Shown: in pieces, positions 42,387 through 51,161 of the stretch
Position numbering within the stretch: the first letter of the stretch is position 1
Layout: each line of letters opens with the position of its first letter
Assembly: GCA_905214955.1 (NCBI GenBank)
Contig: CAJMON010000003.1
Span: 1 to 64,000 of the forward strand
DNA length: 64,000 nt
Reading direction: 5' to 3'
DNA from: an uncultured bacterium
GTDB taxonomy: Bacteria > Bacillota > Clostridia > Lachnospirales > Lachnospiraceae
The notes under the pieces: generated by a model
Databases searched by the model: none
What the model was told of the DNA's origin: nothing
What the model saw: the letters and a program-made list of their open reading frames with translations, nothing else
Position numbers and translations under genes: made by a program

Positions 42387-43925
42387 ATGGCAAAAACGAT
42401 TATGATTCAAGGGACAATGTCCAATGCTGGAAAGAGTCTGCTGGCAGCAGGACTGTGCCGGATTTTCAAACAGGACGGCTACAAGGTGGCACCTTTCAAA
42501 TCCCAGAACATGGCATTGAATTCTTTTATTACAGAAGAGGGCCTGGAGATGGGCAGGGCTCAGGTCATGCAGGCAGAAGCAGCAGGTATCCGTCCTTCTG
42601 TTTATATGAATCCCATCCTTTTAAAACCTACCAATGACGTGGGCTCCCAGGTCATTGTCAACGGAGAAGTGCTGGGAAATATGAGTGCCAGAGAGTATTT
42701 CGCCTACAAGAAAAAACTGGTGCCGGCAGTGATGGAGGCGTTTCACAAGCTGGAAGAAGAGTATGATATCATTGTTATCGAAGGAGCCGGAAGCCCGGCA
42801 GAAATCAACTTAAAACAGGATGACATTGTCAATATGGGTATGGCCAAAATGGCAGGAGCGCCGGTGCTTCTGGTGGGAGACATTGACCGGGGCGGCGTGT
42901 TTGCCCAGTTAATCGGCACGGTCATGCTGCTGGAAGAGGATGAGCGGGATATGGTAAAAGGCCTGATCATCAACAAGTTCCGGGGAGATAAGACCATCTT
43001 AGACCCTGGCATTACCATGCTGGAAGAGAGGGCAGGCATTCCGGTGGTTGGCGTGGCGCCTTACATGCAGCTGGAAGTGGAAGATGAGGATAGCCTGACA
43101 GAGCGTTTCAATGGAAACCAGGAAGTGGGCCTTATCGATATTGCGGTGATCCGGGTTCCCAGAATTTCCAATTTTACAGATTTTAATCCCTTTGAAAGCA
43201 TGGAAGGCGTTTCCCTGCGGTATGTCCGCCATGTATCCGAGCTGAAAAATCCGGATATGATCATCCTTCCCGGTACCAAGAATACCATGGAAGATCTGCT
43301 GTGGATGCGCCAGAACGGACTGGAGGCTGCTGTTTTAAAAGCAGCGGCTGCAGGAAAAATCATTTTCGGCGTGTGCGGCGGTTATCAGATGCTGGGAGAA
43401 ACCTTAAGCGATCCCCTTGGATGTGAGGCGGGAGGCCAGATCAAAGGCATGGGGCTTCTTCCCATGGATACCGTGTTTGCAGGCAGCAAGACCAGAACCA
43501 GAGTGTCCGGAAATTTTGGAACGGTGGAAGGCACCCTTTCCGAATTAAGCGGCGTTCCCTTGGAAGGTTATGAGATCCATATGGGTGTCAGCACCGGAAA
43601 AGAAGGCGTAAAATCCCTGACAAACATCACCGATTACGCAAAAGGAAGCGGACAGGGCAAGGAAAAGGCAGACGGAGCATACTATAAAAATGTATATGGA
43701 ACTTACGTCCACGGCGTGTTTGACAGAGAAGAAGTGGCAGGCGCTGTGATCAAAGCCATTGGAAGAATCAAAGATATTGATGTCAGCCAGATTGCCAGTG
43801 TGGATTTTGCAGCCTTTAAAGAACAGCAGTACGATATTCTGGCGGCAGGTTTAAGAGAACACTTGAATATGGAAAAGATTTATGAGATACTGAATGCAGG
43901 AATTGGAAAGGATGTGTCGAAATGA
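42387..43925 (+). CDS. cbiP: cobyric acid synthase
   Basis: A 512-aa CbiP/CobQ that amidates the b, d, e and g side chains of adenosylcobyrinate diamide. [21 protein letters not shown] (P-loop) and [13 protein letters not shown] mark the synthetase part; [12 protein letters not shown] follows; the glutaminase has [12 protein letters not shown] (Cys) and TYVHGVFD (His). AAAGGAAAGG lies before the start. It overlaps cbiC by four bases. Confidence 0.96.
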   Translation: MAKTIMIQGTMSNAGKSLLAAGLCRIFKQDGYKVAPFKSQNMALNSFITEEGLEMGRAQVMQAEAAGIRPSVYMNPILLKPTNDVGSQVIVNGEVLGNMSAREYFAYKKKLVPAVMEAFHKLEEEYDIIVIEGAGSPAEINLKQDDIVNMGMAKMAGAPVLLVGDIDRGGVFAQLIGTVMLLEEDERDMVKGLIINKFRGDKTILDPGITMLEERAGIPVVGVAPYMQLEVEDEDSLTERFNGNQEVGLIDIAVIRVPRISNFTDFNPFESMEGVSLRYVRHVSELKNPDMIILPGTKNTMEDLLWMRQNGLEAAVLKAAAAGKIIFGVCGGYQMLGETLSDPLGCEAGGQIKGMGLLPMDTVFAGSKTRTRVSGNFGTVEGTLSELSGVPLEGYEIHMGVSTGKEGVKSLTNITDYAKGSGQGKEKADGAYYKNVYGTYVHGVFDREEVAGAVIKAIGRIKDIDVSQIASVDFAAFKEQQYDILAAGLREHLNMEKIYEILNAGIGKDVSK

Positions 43926-44563
43926 AAGTAGAACTGGAAAATGTGCTTCCACGTGAGATTGAAGCCAGAAGCTTTGAAATCATTACCCAGGAGCTGGGAG
44001 ATACTCCATTGATTCCCGGAACAGAACTGATTGTAAAAAGATGCATTCACACCAGTGCAGATTTTGATTATGCAAAGAACCTGCGCTTCTCTGAAGGAGT
44101 GGTAGAAAAAGCATTAAAAGCAATTCAGAACGGTGCCAGCATTGTGACAGATACCCAGATGGCCAGAGCCGGGATCAATAAAAAGGCACTGGCAAGGTAC
44201 GGCGGAGAGGTATACTGCTTTATGTCCGATGAGGATGTTGCCAGAAAGGCCAAAGAAAACGGCACTACCAGAGCGACAGCCAGCATGGACAAAGCAGCAT
44301 CTCTTGGGATTCCGCTGATCTTTGCCATCGGAAATGCTCCCACGGCGCTGGTGCGTCTTTACGAACTCATTGAGGAGAAAAAACTTTCTCCGGAGCTGAT
44401 TATCGGTGTGCCGGTGGGATTTGTCAATGTGGTAGCATCCAAAGAGCTGATTATGGAAACGGAGACACCCTATATTGTAGCAGCAGGCAGAAAAGGCGGA
44501 AGCAACATTGCGGCCTGTATCTGCAATGCGCTGCTGTATATGCTGAACAACAGCAGAGAGTGA
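43922..44563 (+). CDS. cbiC: cobalt-precorrin-8 methylmutase
   Basis: A 213-aa CbiC/CobH that shifts the C11 methyl to C12, giving cobyrinate. IEARSFEII near the N-terminus, [13 protein letters not shown] with the catalytic His, [11 protein letters not shown], and [15 protein letters not shown] are typical. Normal length. Last corrin gene of the operon; an SH3b protein gene starts only eight bases after it. Confidence 0.95.
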   Translation: MKVELENVLPREIEARSFEIITQELGDTPLIPGTELIVKRCIHTSADFDYAKNLRFSEGVVEKALKAIQNGASIVTDTQMARAGINKKALARYGGEVYCFMSDEDVARKAKENGTTRATASMDKAASLGIPLIFAIGNAPTALVRLYELIEEKKLSPELIIGVPVGFVNVVASKELIMETETPYIVAAGRKGGSNIAACICNALLYMLNNSRE

Positions 44564-44570
44564 GGAACCA

Positions 44571-45068
44571 ATGAAAAAAAACAGTCATTCGGCAGGCTAT
44601 TTTCAGCCAATCCTGCTGATCTTTCTGACTGTGGCGGTGATTGCCGGAGCTTTTTTTGGAATTCAGGCGCTGGCAGACAAAGCCTTAAAAACTGCGGACG
44701 GCGGATGGGCGGATGAAGCTGCGGAGAAGATCGTACAGGCATCTGCAAAGACTGCGGCAGAGACAGAAGCAGCCACCGAAGCCGTGGAAAAAGCGGAAGG
44801 AGAGACAGAAGATGCCCAGGCGGTATCTGAGACGGAAGTCCAGACCGAGGCACAGCCACAGACCGAGACGGAAAGTGAAGCCGAATCCGAAGCGGTGTAC
44901 CTGGTTCTGAAGACCGGATGCAACTTCCGGGCAGGTCCCAGCATGGATGCCGAGATTTACGGAACCAAGGAAGCCGGAATCACCGTGAAATTCCTGGAGG
45001 ATCTGGGCGGCTGGTACAAAGTGGAGATTGACGGCGTGACCGGCTATATGGGATCGCAGTTTTTCTAA
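44571..45068 (+). CDS. SH3b-domain membrane-anchored protein 1
   Basis: A 165-aa protein with one N-terminal membrane helix (about 12-33, PILLIFLTVAVIAGAFFGI), an extracellular Glu/Thr/Ala-rich stalk (about 45-105) and a bacterial SH3 domain (about 108-165: CNFRAGPSMDAEIYGT, GWYKVEIDGVTGYMGSQFF). SH3b domains often bind cell-wall peptides. GAGGAACC precedes the start; the gap to cbiC is seven bases, so it is probably on the cobalamin transcript, an odd location. The next gene is a paralogue. Confidence 0.8.
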   Translation: MKKNSHSAGYFQPILLIFLTVAVIAGAFFGIQALADKALKTADGGWADEAAEKIVQASAKTAAETEAATEAVEKAEGETEDAQAVSETEVQTEAQPQTETESEAESEAVYLVLKTGCNFRAGPSMDAEIYGTKEAGITVKFLEDLGGWYKVEIDGVTGYMGSQFF

Positions 45069-45179
45069 TGGAGAGTAGAAAAGCGGGGCAGCAGCAGTCT
45101 GGTTTTTCAGACGGTTACTGCCCTGTTCTGAAACAATATCTGGGGGAGAACAGAAGAAAAAGAAAGGGGTACAGACAGT

Positions 45180-45836
45180 ATGAAGGATTTTAAAGAATGG
45201 CTTTCCGATTATCTGATTTATTTCTTGATTGCCTTTGGCGTGATCGGTGTGATCGTGCTGACACTTCTTGGCATACAGATTTATGGAAAGCTTCACAACA
45301 GCAAAGAACCAACAACCATGATTACGGAAACCATGTCCCAGACGGAGACAGAAAGCGGGATCTCTTCGGAAAAAGCTTCTGAAACGGAAAAAGAGACAGC
45401 ATCTAAAAAGACTTCGGAAACAGAGGATGAAACCGAAACGAAAAAAGAAAGCGAAATCAGTACAGAAACTTCTTCAGAGACAGAGAAGACGACGGAAAGC
45501 GGTGGAAATGCCCAGACAGAGAGCACCGCACAGACCAATGCCGGGACAAATGGTACAGGGGCAGATGAGCAGACAGAAACGCCTGTATCGGAAACTCAGG
45601 CAGTCCAGACCCAGGCTCCAGAAACCCAGGCTCCGGAGACGCAGGCATCTTATCAGCCAGTGTACATGACCGTTGTTTCGGAATGCTACCTGCGCAGCAC
45701 ACCGGAATACGGAGACAACATTCTAACATCTCTGTACAGCGGCACGGTGGTGGAGTTTTTGGATAATGATACTGGCTGGGCCCATGTACGGGTCAATGGC
45801 ATGACCGGATATATGGGAGGACGTTTCTTACAGTAA
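45180..45836 (+). CDS. SH3b-domain membrane-anchored protein 2
   Basis: A 218-aa paralogue of the preceding protein. A membrane helix (about 12-36) is followed by a long Ser/Thr/Glu/Lys-rich low-complexity stalk (about 45-155; many SETE and ETQAP-like units) and a C-terminal SH3b domain (about 160-218: CYLRSTPEYGDNILTSLYSG, GWAHVRVNGMTGYMGGRFL). Presumably a cell-wall-facing sensor or anchor. SD AAAGGGG precedes ATG 45180. A GTCTG/CAGAC hairpin (about 45083-45130) in the gap may be a weak attenuator. Confidence 0.8.
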   Translation: MKDFKEWLSDYLIYFLIAFGVIGVIVLTLLGIQIYGKLHNSKEPTTMITETMSQTETESGISSEKASETEKETASKKTSETEDETETKKESEISTETSSETEKTTESGGNAQTESTAQTNAGTNGTGADEQTETPVSETQAVQTQAPETQAPETQASYQPVYMTVVSECYLRSTPEYGDNILTSLYSGTVVEFLDNDTGWAHVRVNGMTGYMGGRFLQ

Positions 45837-45854
45837 GCGTTCAGGATAAGCCGC

Positions 45855-45885
45855 TTGACAAATGAAACATTATGTTATATAACAT
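45855..45885 (+). promoter_or_regulatory. promoter of mecA with overlapping palindrome
   Basis: TTGACA (45855-45860) and TATAAC (45878-45883), spacer 17. The -10 box lies inside a perfect 14-bp palindrome ATGTTATATAACAT (45872-45885), a possible operator. Confidence 0.6.
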
Positions 45886-45915
45886 GTATAACAAAACGCG
45901 TCAGGAGGTGGCAGT

Positions 45916-46713
45916 ATGACATTTTGGAAAGTAAGTGATACGCGGATTGGCTGCAGGATTACCATGCAGGAGATCAAAGACATGGGATTCGAGTTTCAGG
46001 AGCTGTCTAAGGAACGCCAGAAGACGGCGGAGTTTCTTGGAAGGATACTGGAAAGCGCCAGGGATGCATTGAAGATCGAGCTGCCTGACGGGGTACAGAG
46101 CTTTACAGCACAGGTGCTTCCGGATCAGAGCCTGCTTCTGGTGATTTCCTGTGCAGACATCAACCGGGAGATTGACCGGAACATGGAGATTCTGGAAAAC
46201 CGGATTTTTGCCATGAATGATATTGTGGAATCTGGAAAGATCGACCAGGTACGTTCCTTAGAAGGTCAGGAAAAAGCAGATGCGTTCAATGAGCTGATGG
46301 AGGAGATCGAAGAGATTCTCCAGAGTGCCAGGGACGAGGAGGACGAAGAAGAAGCTGCGGAATTTCCGGAAAACGGAGGAGTGACCGTGGAAGTGCAGCC
46401 GCTGGCGGAGAATATAAAAGATCCGGTCTGCCAGGTACTGTTTGAGACGCTGGATGACACCATCAGCTTCTGCAGTGCGCTGGGAGAAAAGGCAGTGCCC
46501 TCCAGCAGACTGTACAAACACAACGACCGTTATTACCTTTTTGCAGACTTTACAGGAGCAGAAGGAGAAAAAGCTGCTGCCGGCTTTTTGAACCTGGCAG
46601 GGGAGTTTGGCGGAGACACTGCAGGAAAAGGCGTATCAGAAGCATTTTTAAAAGAACATAAACGCTGCATGATTCCCAGTCAGGCAGTGGAAAAATTAGG
46701 GACGATTGGATAA
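45916..46713 (+). CDS. mecA: adaptor protein MecA
   Basis: A 265-aa MecA-type adaptor. Such proteins deliver substrates to the ClpC ATPase and ClpP. The N-terminal domain (about 10-85) contains ITMQEIKDMGFEFQELS and a following helix; an acidic linker (about 125-160, DEEDEEEAAEF) leads to the C-terminal ClpC-binding-type domain with FETLDDTISFCSAL and SRLYKHNDRYYLFADF. Longer linker than B. subtilis MecA. SD AGGAGGTGG before ATG. Single gene with own promoter and terminator. Confidence 0.88.
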   Translation: MTFWKVSDTRIGCRITMQEIKDMGFEFQELSKERQKTAEFLGRILESARDALKIELPDGVQSFTAQVLPDQSLLLVISCADINREIDRNMEILENRIFAMNDIVESGKIDQVRSLEGQEKADAFNELMEEIEEILQSARDEEDEEEAAEFPENGGVTVEVQPLAENIKDPVCQVLFETLDDTISFCSALGEKAVPSSRLYKHNDRYYLFADFTGAEGEKAAAGFLNLAGEFGGDTAGKGVSEAFLKEHKRCMIPSQAVEKLGTIG

Positions 46714-46717
46714 GAAA

Positions 46718-46755
46718 AGGCTGCCGTACTGAGAGATCAGCGCGGCAGCTTTTTT
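46718..46755. terminator. terminator between mecA and the minus-strand gene
   Basis: GCTGCCG (46720-46726) pairs with CGGCAGC (46743-46749), followed by six T. On the minus strand the same stem is followed by TTTTC, so it can serve both genes. Confidence 0.8.
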
Positions 46756-46768
46756 CGTACCGTGAGGC

Positions 46769-47299
46769 TTAGGATACTTCGATAAGTTTTCCAAGCTCTT
46801 TGTCGTAGCGGCAGTATTTTCCATTTTGGGAAATAAAAGGAGAATAGCTGCCGGTACGGATATTTTTGATGTAGACAATGCCGGTGGCAATCATGTACAC
46901 CAAAGAGAAACGCTCGCTGAGGCTGGAGATCCACTCATAGGTATTGGCTTTGCCGTCTTCAGCCATGAGAAGCGTATACCCTTCCGGACAGGCTTCCAGC
47001 TTGAAATAGACTTTTTCTTTTCCATGGCGGCCTTCCGGGGCGTAGACTTCACTGCAGATGTAGGAAGAAAAGCGGTCATTTAAAAAAGTTTCATAAGAAG
47101 CAAGGGTAAGCTTTTCACCGGTTTCTTCCAAGATGATGCAGTCTCCACGTTCCAGGCGTTTGCGGATGATTTTAAGAGAGTCTACCGCATTGTTGATAAA
47201 GGAAATACTGCTGTAAGTCAGCTCTTCCTGCAGAGAATCCAGAAGCTGCTTTGACAGCGTCTGGGTGCGAAGAAGCTCTTCGCGCATGTTTGGCATCAT
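46769..47299 (-). CDS. hypothetical protein
   Basis: A 176-aa soluble protein I do not recognise. An N-terminal amphipathic helix pair (about 5-55, coiled-coil-like, LLRTQTLSKQLLDSLQEELT) precedes a beta-rich region with YICSEVYAPEGRHGKEKVYF and a C-terminus FISQNGKYCRYDKELGKLIE. No membrane segment or signal peptide. ATG 47299 follows AAGGAGG eight bases away; the frame extends further upstream only through the R1 repeat, which is not coding. It stands alone. Confidence 0.6.
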   Translation of the reverse strand: MMPNMREELLRTQTLSKQLLDSLQEELTYSSISFINNAVDSLKIIRKRLERGDCIILEETGEKLTLASYETFLNDRFSSYICSEVYAPEGRHGKEKVYFKLEACPEGYTLLMAEDGKANTYEWISSLSERFSLVYMIATGIVYIKNIRTGSYSPFISQNGKYCRYDKELGKLIEVS

Positions 47300-47331
47300 A
47301 GAAAATTCCTCCTTCAAAAGTAAGATAATGT

Positions 47332-47496
47332 ATGCCCTATGGATTGTTCCGTACTTCGTACTTTCACATCTCCGTTGCCACTTTGGTCGATGCAGAACAT
47401 CCACTGGATGTTCTGCACCATATCGGGGCGGGTCGTAAAGCCATAAAACCACTCCTGTGCAAGCACATCGTGATTTCAGGGTTTTGACCCTGGCAC
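47332..47496 (+). repeat. hairpin repeat family R1, full-length copy 2
   Basis: Aligns with 31089-31303 at both ends but lacks the 31179-31230 insert. The variable hairpin is a perfect 27-nt palindrome TGCAGAACATCC-ACT-GGATGTTCTGCA (47391-47417): the same ACT loop as copy 1 but entirely different arms. The long hairpin is 47430-47490. The remaining gap to 47628 holds only the promoter at 47562. Confidence 0.75.
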
Positions 47497-47561
47497 CATA
47501 AGCTAACAGATACTATGTATTATACCAGATCAGGAAGGGAAATTCCATCCCCCCCGGAGGC

Positions 47562-47590
47562 TTGTGGGGAAGTTTTGCGCATGGTATACT
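47562..47590 (+). promoter_or_regulatory. promoter of the methyltransferase operon
   Basis: TTGTGG (47562-47567) and TATACT (47585-47590), spacer 17. Confidence 0.6.
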
Positions 47591-47628
47591 TTTTTCAACA
47601 ATGATGAAAGTAAGAGGAACGAAACACA

Positions 47629-48390
47629 ATGGGAGAAATGCTGCAGGAGATCAAATCCTATTGGAGTGAACGGGCAGAAGGATACTCCAAAGTCAATCAG
47701 GAAGAACTGGAAGGAGAACAGCGGGAAAAGTGGATCCAAGTCCTGAAAGAAAAATTTCCCGATCAGGAGCCGGAAGAGATCAAAGTGCTGGATATCGGCA
47801 CAGGCCCCGGCTTTTTTGCTGTGATTCTGGCAGAGCAGGGATATCAGGTAACAGCGGTGGATTACACTGAGGAAATGTTAAAAGAAGCAAAGAAAAATGC
47901 AGGCACCTATGCGGACAAAATCTGCTGGAAACGGATGGATGCCCAGAACCTGGAGTTCGCATCCGAACAGTTTGATGTGGTGGTTTCCAGAAACCTGACC
48001 TGGAATTTGGAAGACCCCAAAAGAGCTTATGCAGAATGGTACCGGGTATTAAAGCACGGCGGACTGATGCTGAATTTTGATGCCAACTGGTATGGCCATC
48101 TGTTTGAGGAAGGCCTGCGGAAAGCTTATGAAGAGGACCGGCGCGCAGTGGAAGCCATGGAAATGGAAGACCACTATACCTGCACCAATATTGACTGGAT
48201 GGAAGAGATTGCAAGAAAGATGCCTTTAAGCCCCATCAACCGTCCGAGGTGGGACTGTGAGGTATTAAAAGAGACTGGATTTGCAAAGGTGGAAGCAGAG
48301 GAAAATATGGGAAAACGGGTCTGGAGTCTGACAGAGCAGATGAATTATCATTCCACCCCTATGTTTTGCGTGGCGGCGAGAAGAGCATGA
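47629..48390 (+). CDS. class I SAM-dependent methyltransferase
   Basis: A 253-aa Rossmann-fold methyltransferase. Motif I is VLDIGTGPGFFAVILA (about 51-66), the acidic post-I residue is in VTAVDYTEEML, and motif IV-like DVVVSRNLTWNLEDPKRAY follows. The RNLTWxLxDPxxAYxEWxRVL pattern recurs in both methyltransferase domains of the gene at 49292, so they are paralogues. Substrate unknown. The stop overlaps the LysR gene start (ATGA at 48387). Confidence 0.85.
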   Translation: MGEMLQEIKSYWSERAEGYSKVNQEELEGEQREKWIQVLKEKFPDQEPEEIKVLDIGTGPGFFAVILAEQGYQVTAVDYTEEMLKEAKKNAGTYADKICWKRMDAQNLEFASEQFDVVVSRNLTWNLEDPKRAYAEWYRVLKHGGLMLNFDANWYGHLFEEGLRKAYEEDRRAVEAMEMEDHYTCTNIDWMEEIARKMPLSPINRPRWDCEVLKETGFAKVEAEENMGKRVWSLTEQMNYHSTPMFCVAARRA

Positions 48391-49265
48391 TTGAGATTAA
48401 ACAGCTTCAGTATTTTGCCGCCTGTGCCAGGACAGGTTCTATCAGTCAGGCGGCAGAGGAACTTTACACCACCCAGCCCAATGTAAGCCGGACCATCAAG
48501 GCCATGGAAGCGGAAATGGGAGCAGAACTGTTTGAGCGGTATACCAGGGGAATCCGCCTGACAGCAAGAGGCGAGTACGTTTACCAGTATGCAAAGCGGA
48601 TTCTGGAGAGCTTGGAAAAGCTGGAGCAGAAAGAGGAAGCGAAAGAAGCGCTTCTGTCCATCAGTTGCAGCCCCAGCTCCTGGTTCGCAGACCAGTTTGC
48701 CCGCTTTTATGGAGAAAAACGGGAAGAAGAACTGAAATTTCGGGTGTATTCTGGAAGTACCAGAGAGATTGTACAAAGAGTCCAGGAACGAGCAGATGAC
48801 CTGGGCTTTCTCTATGTCATGAAAAGCCAGCAAAGTGCCTTTTCTTATTACCTTTCCAGAAACTATCTGGAGTATCAGGTTTTAGGGGAAACAGAGGTGA
48901 TGCTCTATCCTGGGAAAAAGCACCCCTGGTGGCAGGAAAAGGATAAAGAGACACTGGAGAATATTCAGCTGATTCAGCGCTTCCCGGATGAATTTTCTCC
49001 GGAGAACGGGCTTTTTGGCGATGCGAGGACGGCAGTAACCACCAACAGTGATTATATTATGGAACGGCTTTTGAAAAACAGCAGCCTGGTAAACATCAGC
49101 GGAAATTATTTTACAGACAAAAAAGAGCAGTATGAGCGGGGCGTAGTGCTTTCCGGAAAGGAAGATCCGGTACTGTTTGGCGCAGTAAAGCGTAAAGGAG
49201 AAGCGCTTTCCAAATGGGGTGATGTTTTTTTGGAGTATCTGAAAAAAGCAATGAAAAAGTCTTGA
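48387..49265 (+). CDS. LysR family transcriptional regulator
   Basis: A 292-aa LysR-type regulator. The N-terminal winged helix (about 3-62) reads IKQLQYFAACARTGSISQAAEELYTTQPNVSRTIK; the effector domain covers about 90-290. It sits between two methyltransferase genes and is coupled to both by overlap, which is unusual because LysR genes are commonly divergent from targets. It could control this operon or respond to the methyltransferase product. Confidence 0.92.
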   Translation: MIEIKQLQYFAACARTGSISQAAEELYTTQPNVSRTIKAMEAEMGAELFERYTRGIRLTARGEYVYQYAKRILESLEKLEQKEEAKEALLSISCSPSSWFADQFARFYGEKREEELKFRVYSGSTREIVQRVQERADDLGFLYVMKSQQSAFSYYLSRNYLEYQVLGETEVMLYPGKKHPWWQEKDKETLENIQLIQRFPDEFSPENGLFGDARTAVTTNSDYIMERLLKNSSLVNISGNYFTDKKEQYERGVVLSGKEDPVLFGAVKRKGEALSKWGDVFLEYLKKAMKKS

Positions 49266-49291
49266 GAAAAGAAAACAACAGGAGAAAAACG

Positions 49292-51094
49292 ATGCAGCAG
49301 TTAGCGGAAAAACAGGCAGAGATTCTGATAAAAGAAAAAATTGCAGAAGGAGCAGAAAAAAAAGAAATCATGCATATCCTGCAGATCGGAAGCTGTCCGG
49401 AGGGGGTGGCACAGGAGCTTTGGAAAGACCACTGCAGTGTAACCAGACTGGACTTGCGAAACAACATCCATCATCTGGATCTGCCGGATGAACAGTTTGA
49501 CCTGGCAATCGTATGGAATGTGAGCTGGACCCTTCATGATCCGGTGATGGCGTATGAGGAATGGAAGCGGGTGCTGGTAAGCGGCGGAAGCCTGGTTCTT
49601 TACGATACAGATTGGCACAAAGCCATGCAGGATGAAAAAGAAGCAGCACAGTATCAAAAAAAAGAACAGGCATTTCTGAAAGAGCATGAACGCATGGGGG
49701 GCGGGGAGGATATGCGTCTTCCCATGAAAACGGTGGAACGCCCGGCATGGGATAAAAAAGTGCTGGACGTAATGAACATGGAGACTATCTGTCAGGAATA
49801 TGGGATTTCCCAGTTCCTGATTGTGGCAGAGAAAAAAGAAGAACCAGAAGAAACTTTTTCGGAAATGGTGGAAAATTACTGGAATGAACGGGCAGAGGCT
49901 TTTTTGCAGATCCGTATGGCAGAGCTGAAAGATCCGATCAGTGAGCGCTGGCTGAATGCCATGAAACAGTATCTTCCAAAGAAAAAACATCTGAAAATTC
50001 TGGATGCAGGAACCGGCTGCGGCTATTTTGCAGTGCTTTTAACCAGGGAGGGTCATGAAGTGATCGGCATTGACTTGTCCGGAAAAATGCTGGCGGAAGC
50101 AAGAAATCTTGCCAAAGAGCTGGGACTTGAGATTACATTTCTTCAGGAAAATGCCCAGGAGACCGGATTTGCTGATGAAACTTTTGATGCAGTGGTAACG
50201 AGAAACCTTACCTGGACCCTGCCGGATACAAAAAAAGCCTATGAGGAATGGAAGCGTGTACTGGTGCCTGGGGGCGTACTCGTCAATTTTGATGCAGCTT
50301 ATGGAAAGATCAATTATGCAGCAGAAGCAGGAAAGCTGGATGAGGCTCATCAGGCGCTGCCGGAGCGGCTCACCATTGCCTGTGATATTATAAAAGGAAA
50401 AGTGTCCATCAGCCGCCAGATGCGTCCAAAGTGGGACATTCAGGTCCTGAAAGAATGCGGCTACGAGAATGTGGTGTGCGAGGAAAATGCACAGGAACAG
50501 ATTTATGGAAAGAAAGCAGAGGAGGCACCTTTGTTTATGCTGACAGGAAGAAAACCGGAGAATCCATACAGACAGCTGGAAACCAGCGTGGTGGATACCT
50601 TGAAAGAAGGACAGATCAAACTGGGCTACAGCGCAGAGATCGTCCGCCTGTACTATCCATTAGATTCGTTAAATGAGCTGCTGGGTGTACAGGAGGATGC
50701 GTCTGGAATGGAAAAACTTCTGGCACAGTTTGCAGAAGCAGAGAAAGAAAAGCTGGGAGAGATGGAAATTTCCAGAAAAGGAGAACGTTTCTGCCTGGCA
50801 GTGCCCCCGGAAGGAATGAAATATGTATATGACCACACCGATCCGGAGGAATTTTTAGTGACATTTATCCGGACGATTGAAAAGCACGGCTGCACCGTGG
50901 AAGATTTAAAGCAAGTATTTGAAAAATACTCAAAGCAGGTGCATCTGGAACGGATGAAAGACTGTGAGTTTGACTACCTGATTTACTTTGAAAATGGGGA
51001 GCCGGACAGCTATCGGTACTGCATTACCGAGGAGATGTGCCACCTGACATACCACCGTTTTACGGAAGCAGATTATGAAGCATTTCATTTTTAA
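49292..51094 (+). CDS. fusion: degenerate methyltransferase + methyltransferase + DUF3877-like domain
   Basis: A 600-aa protein in three parts. Residues about 25-185 form a shortened methyltransferase domain with a weak motif I (ILQIGSCPEGVAQEL) but a kept IVWNVSWTLHDPVMAYEEW segment. Residues about 195-420 are a full methyltransferase (ILDAGTGCGYFAVLL, VTRNLTWTLPDTKKAYEEW), related to the protein at 47629. Residues about 430-600 (VVDTLKEGQIKLGYSAEIVRLYYPLDSLNELL onward) resemble DUF3877, as I recall it. ATG 49292 follows AGGAG; the earlier in-frame codon at 49262 lacks a site. The degenerate first domain may be regulatory or form a pseudo-dimer. Confidence 0.78.
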   Translation: MQQLAEKQAEILIKEKIAEGAEKKEIMHILQIGSCPEGVAQELWKDHCSVTRLDLRNNIHHLDLPDEQFDLAIVWNVSWTLHDPVMAYEEWKRVLVSGGSLVLYDTDWHKAMQDEKEAAQYQKKEQAFLKEHERMGGGEDMRLPMKTVERPAWDKKVLDVMNMETICQEYGISQFLIVAEKKEEPEETFSEMVENYWNERAEAFLQIRMAELKDPISERWLNAMKQYLPKKKHLKILDAGTGCGYFAVLLTREGHEVIGIDLSGKMLAEARNLAKELGLEITFLQENAQETGFADETFDAVVTRNLTWTLPDTKKAYEEWKRVLVPGGVLVNFDAAYGKINYAAEAGKLDEAHQALPERLTIACDIIKGKVSISRQMRPKWDIQVLKECGYENVVCEENAQEQIYGKKAEEAPLFMLTGRKPENPYRQLETSVVDTLKEGQIKLGYSAEIVRLYYPLDSLNELLGVQEDASGMEKLLAQFAEAEKEKLGEMEISRKGERFCLAVPPEGMKYVYDHTDPEEFLVTFIRTIEKHGCTVEDLKQVFEKYSKQVHLERMKDCEFDYLIYFENGEPDSYRYCITEEMCHLTYHRFTEADYEAFHF

Positions 51095-51100
51095 AAACTC

Positions 51101-51129
51101 TTGCGAAAATAAAAAGTTCTGGTTAAAAT
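51101..51129 (+). promoter_or_regulatory. possible promoter of the Hpt gene
   Basis: TTGCGA (51101-51106) and TAAAAT (51124-51129), spacer 17. Confidence 0.45.
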
Positions 51130-51161
51130 AGAAAAAAAAGAAAGAAAGCAGGAGAAAATCC

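Noticed and set aside
47300..47452. N-terminal extension of the hypothetical minus-strand gene (to 227 aa)
   Set aside because: The extension is the reading of the R1 repeat; AAGGAGG fixes ATG at 47299.
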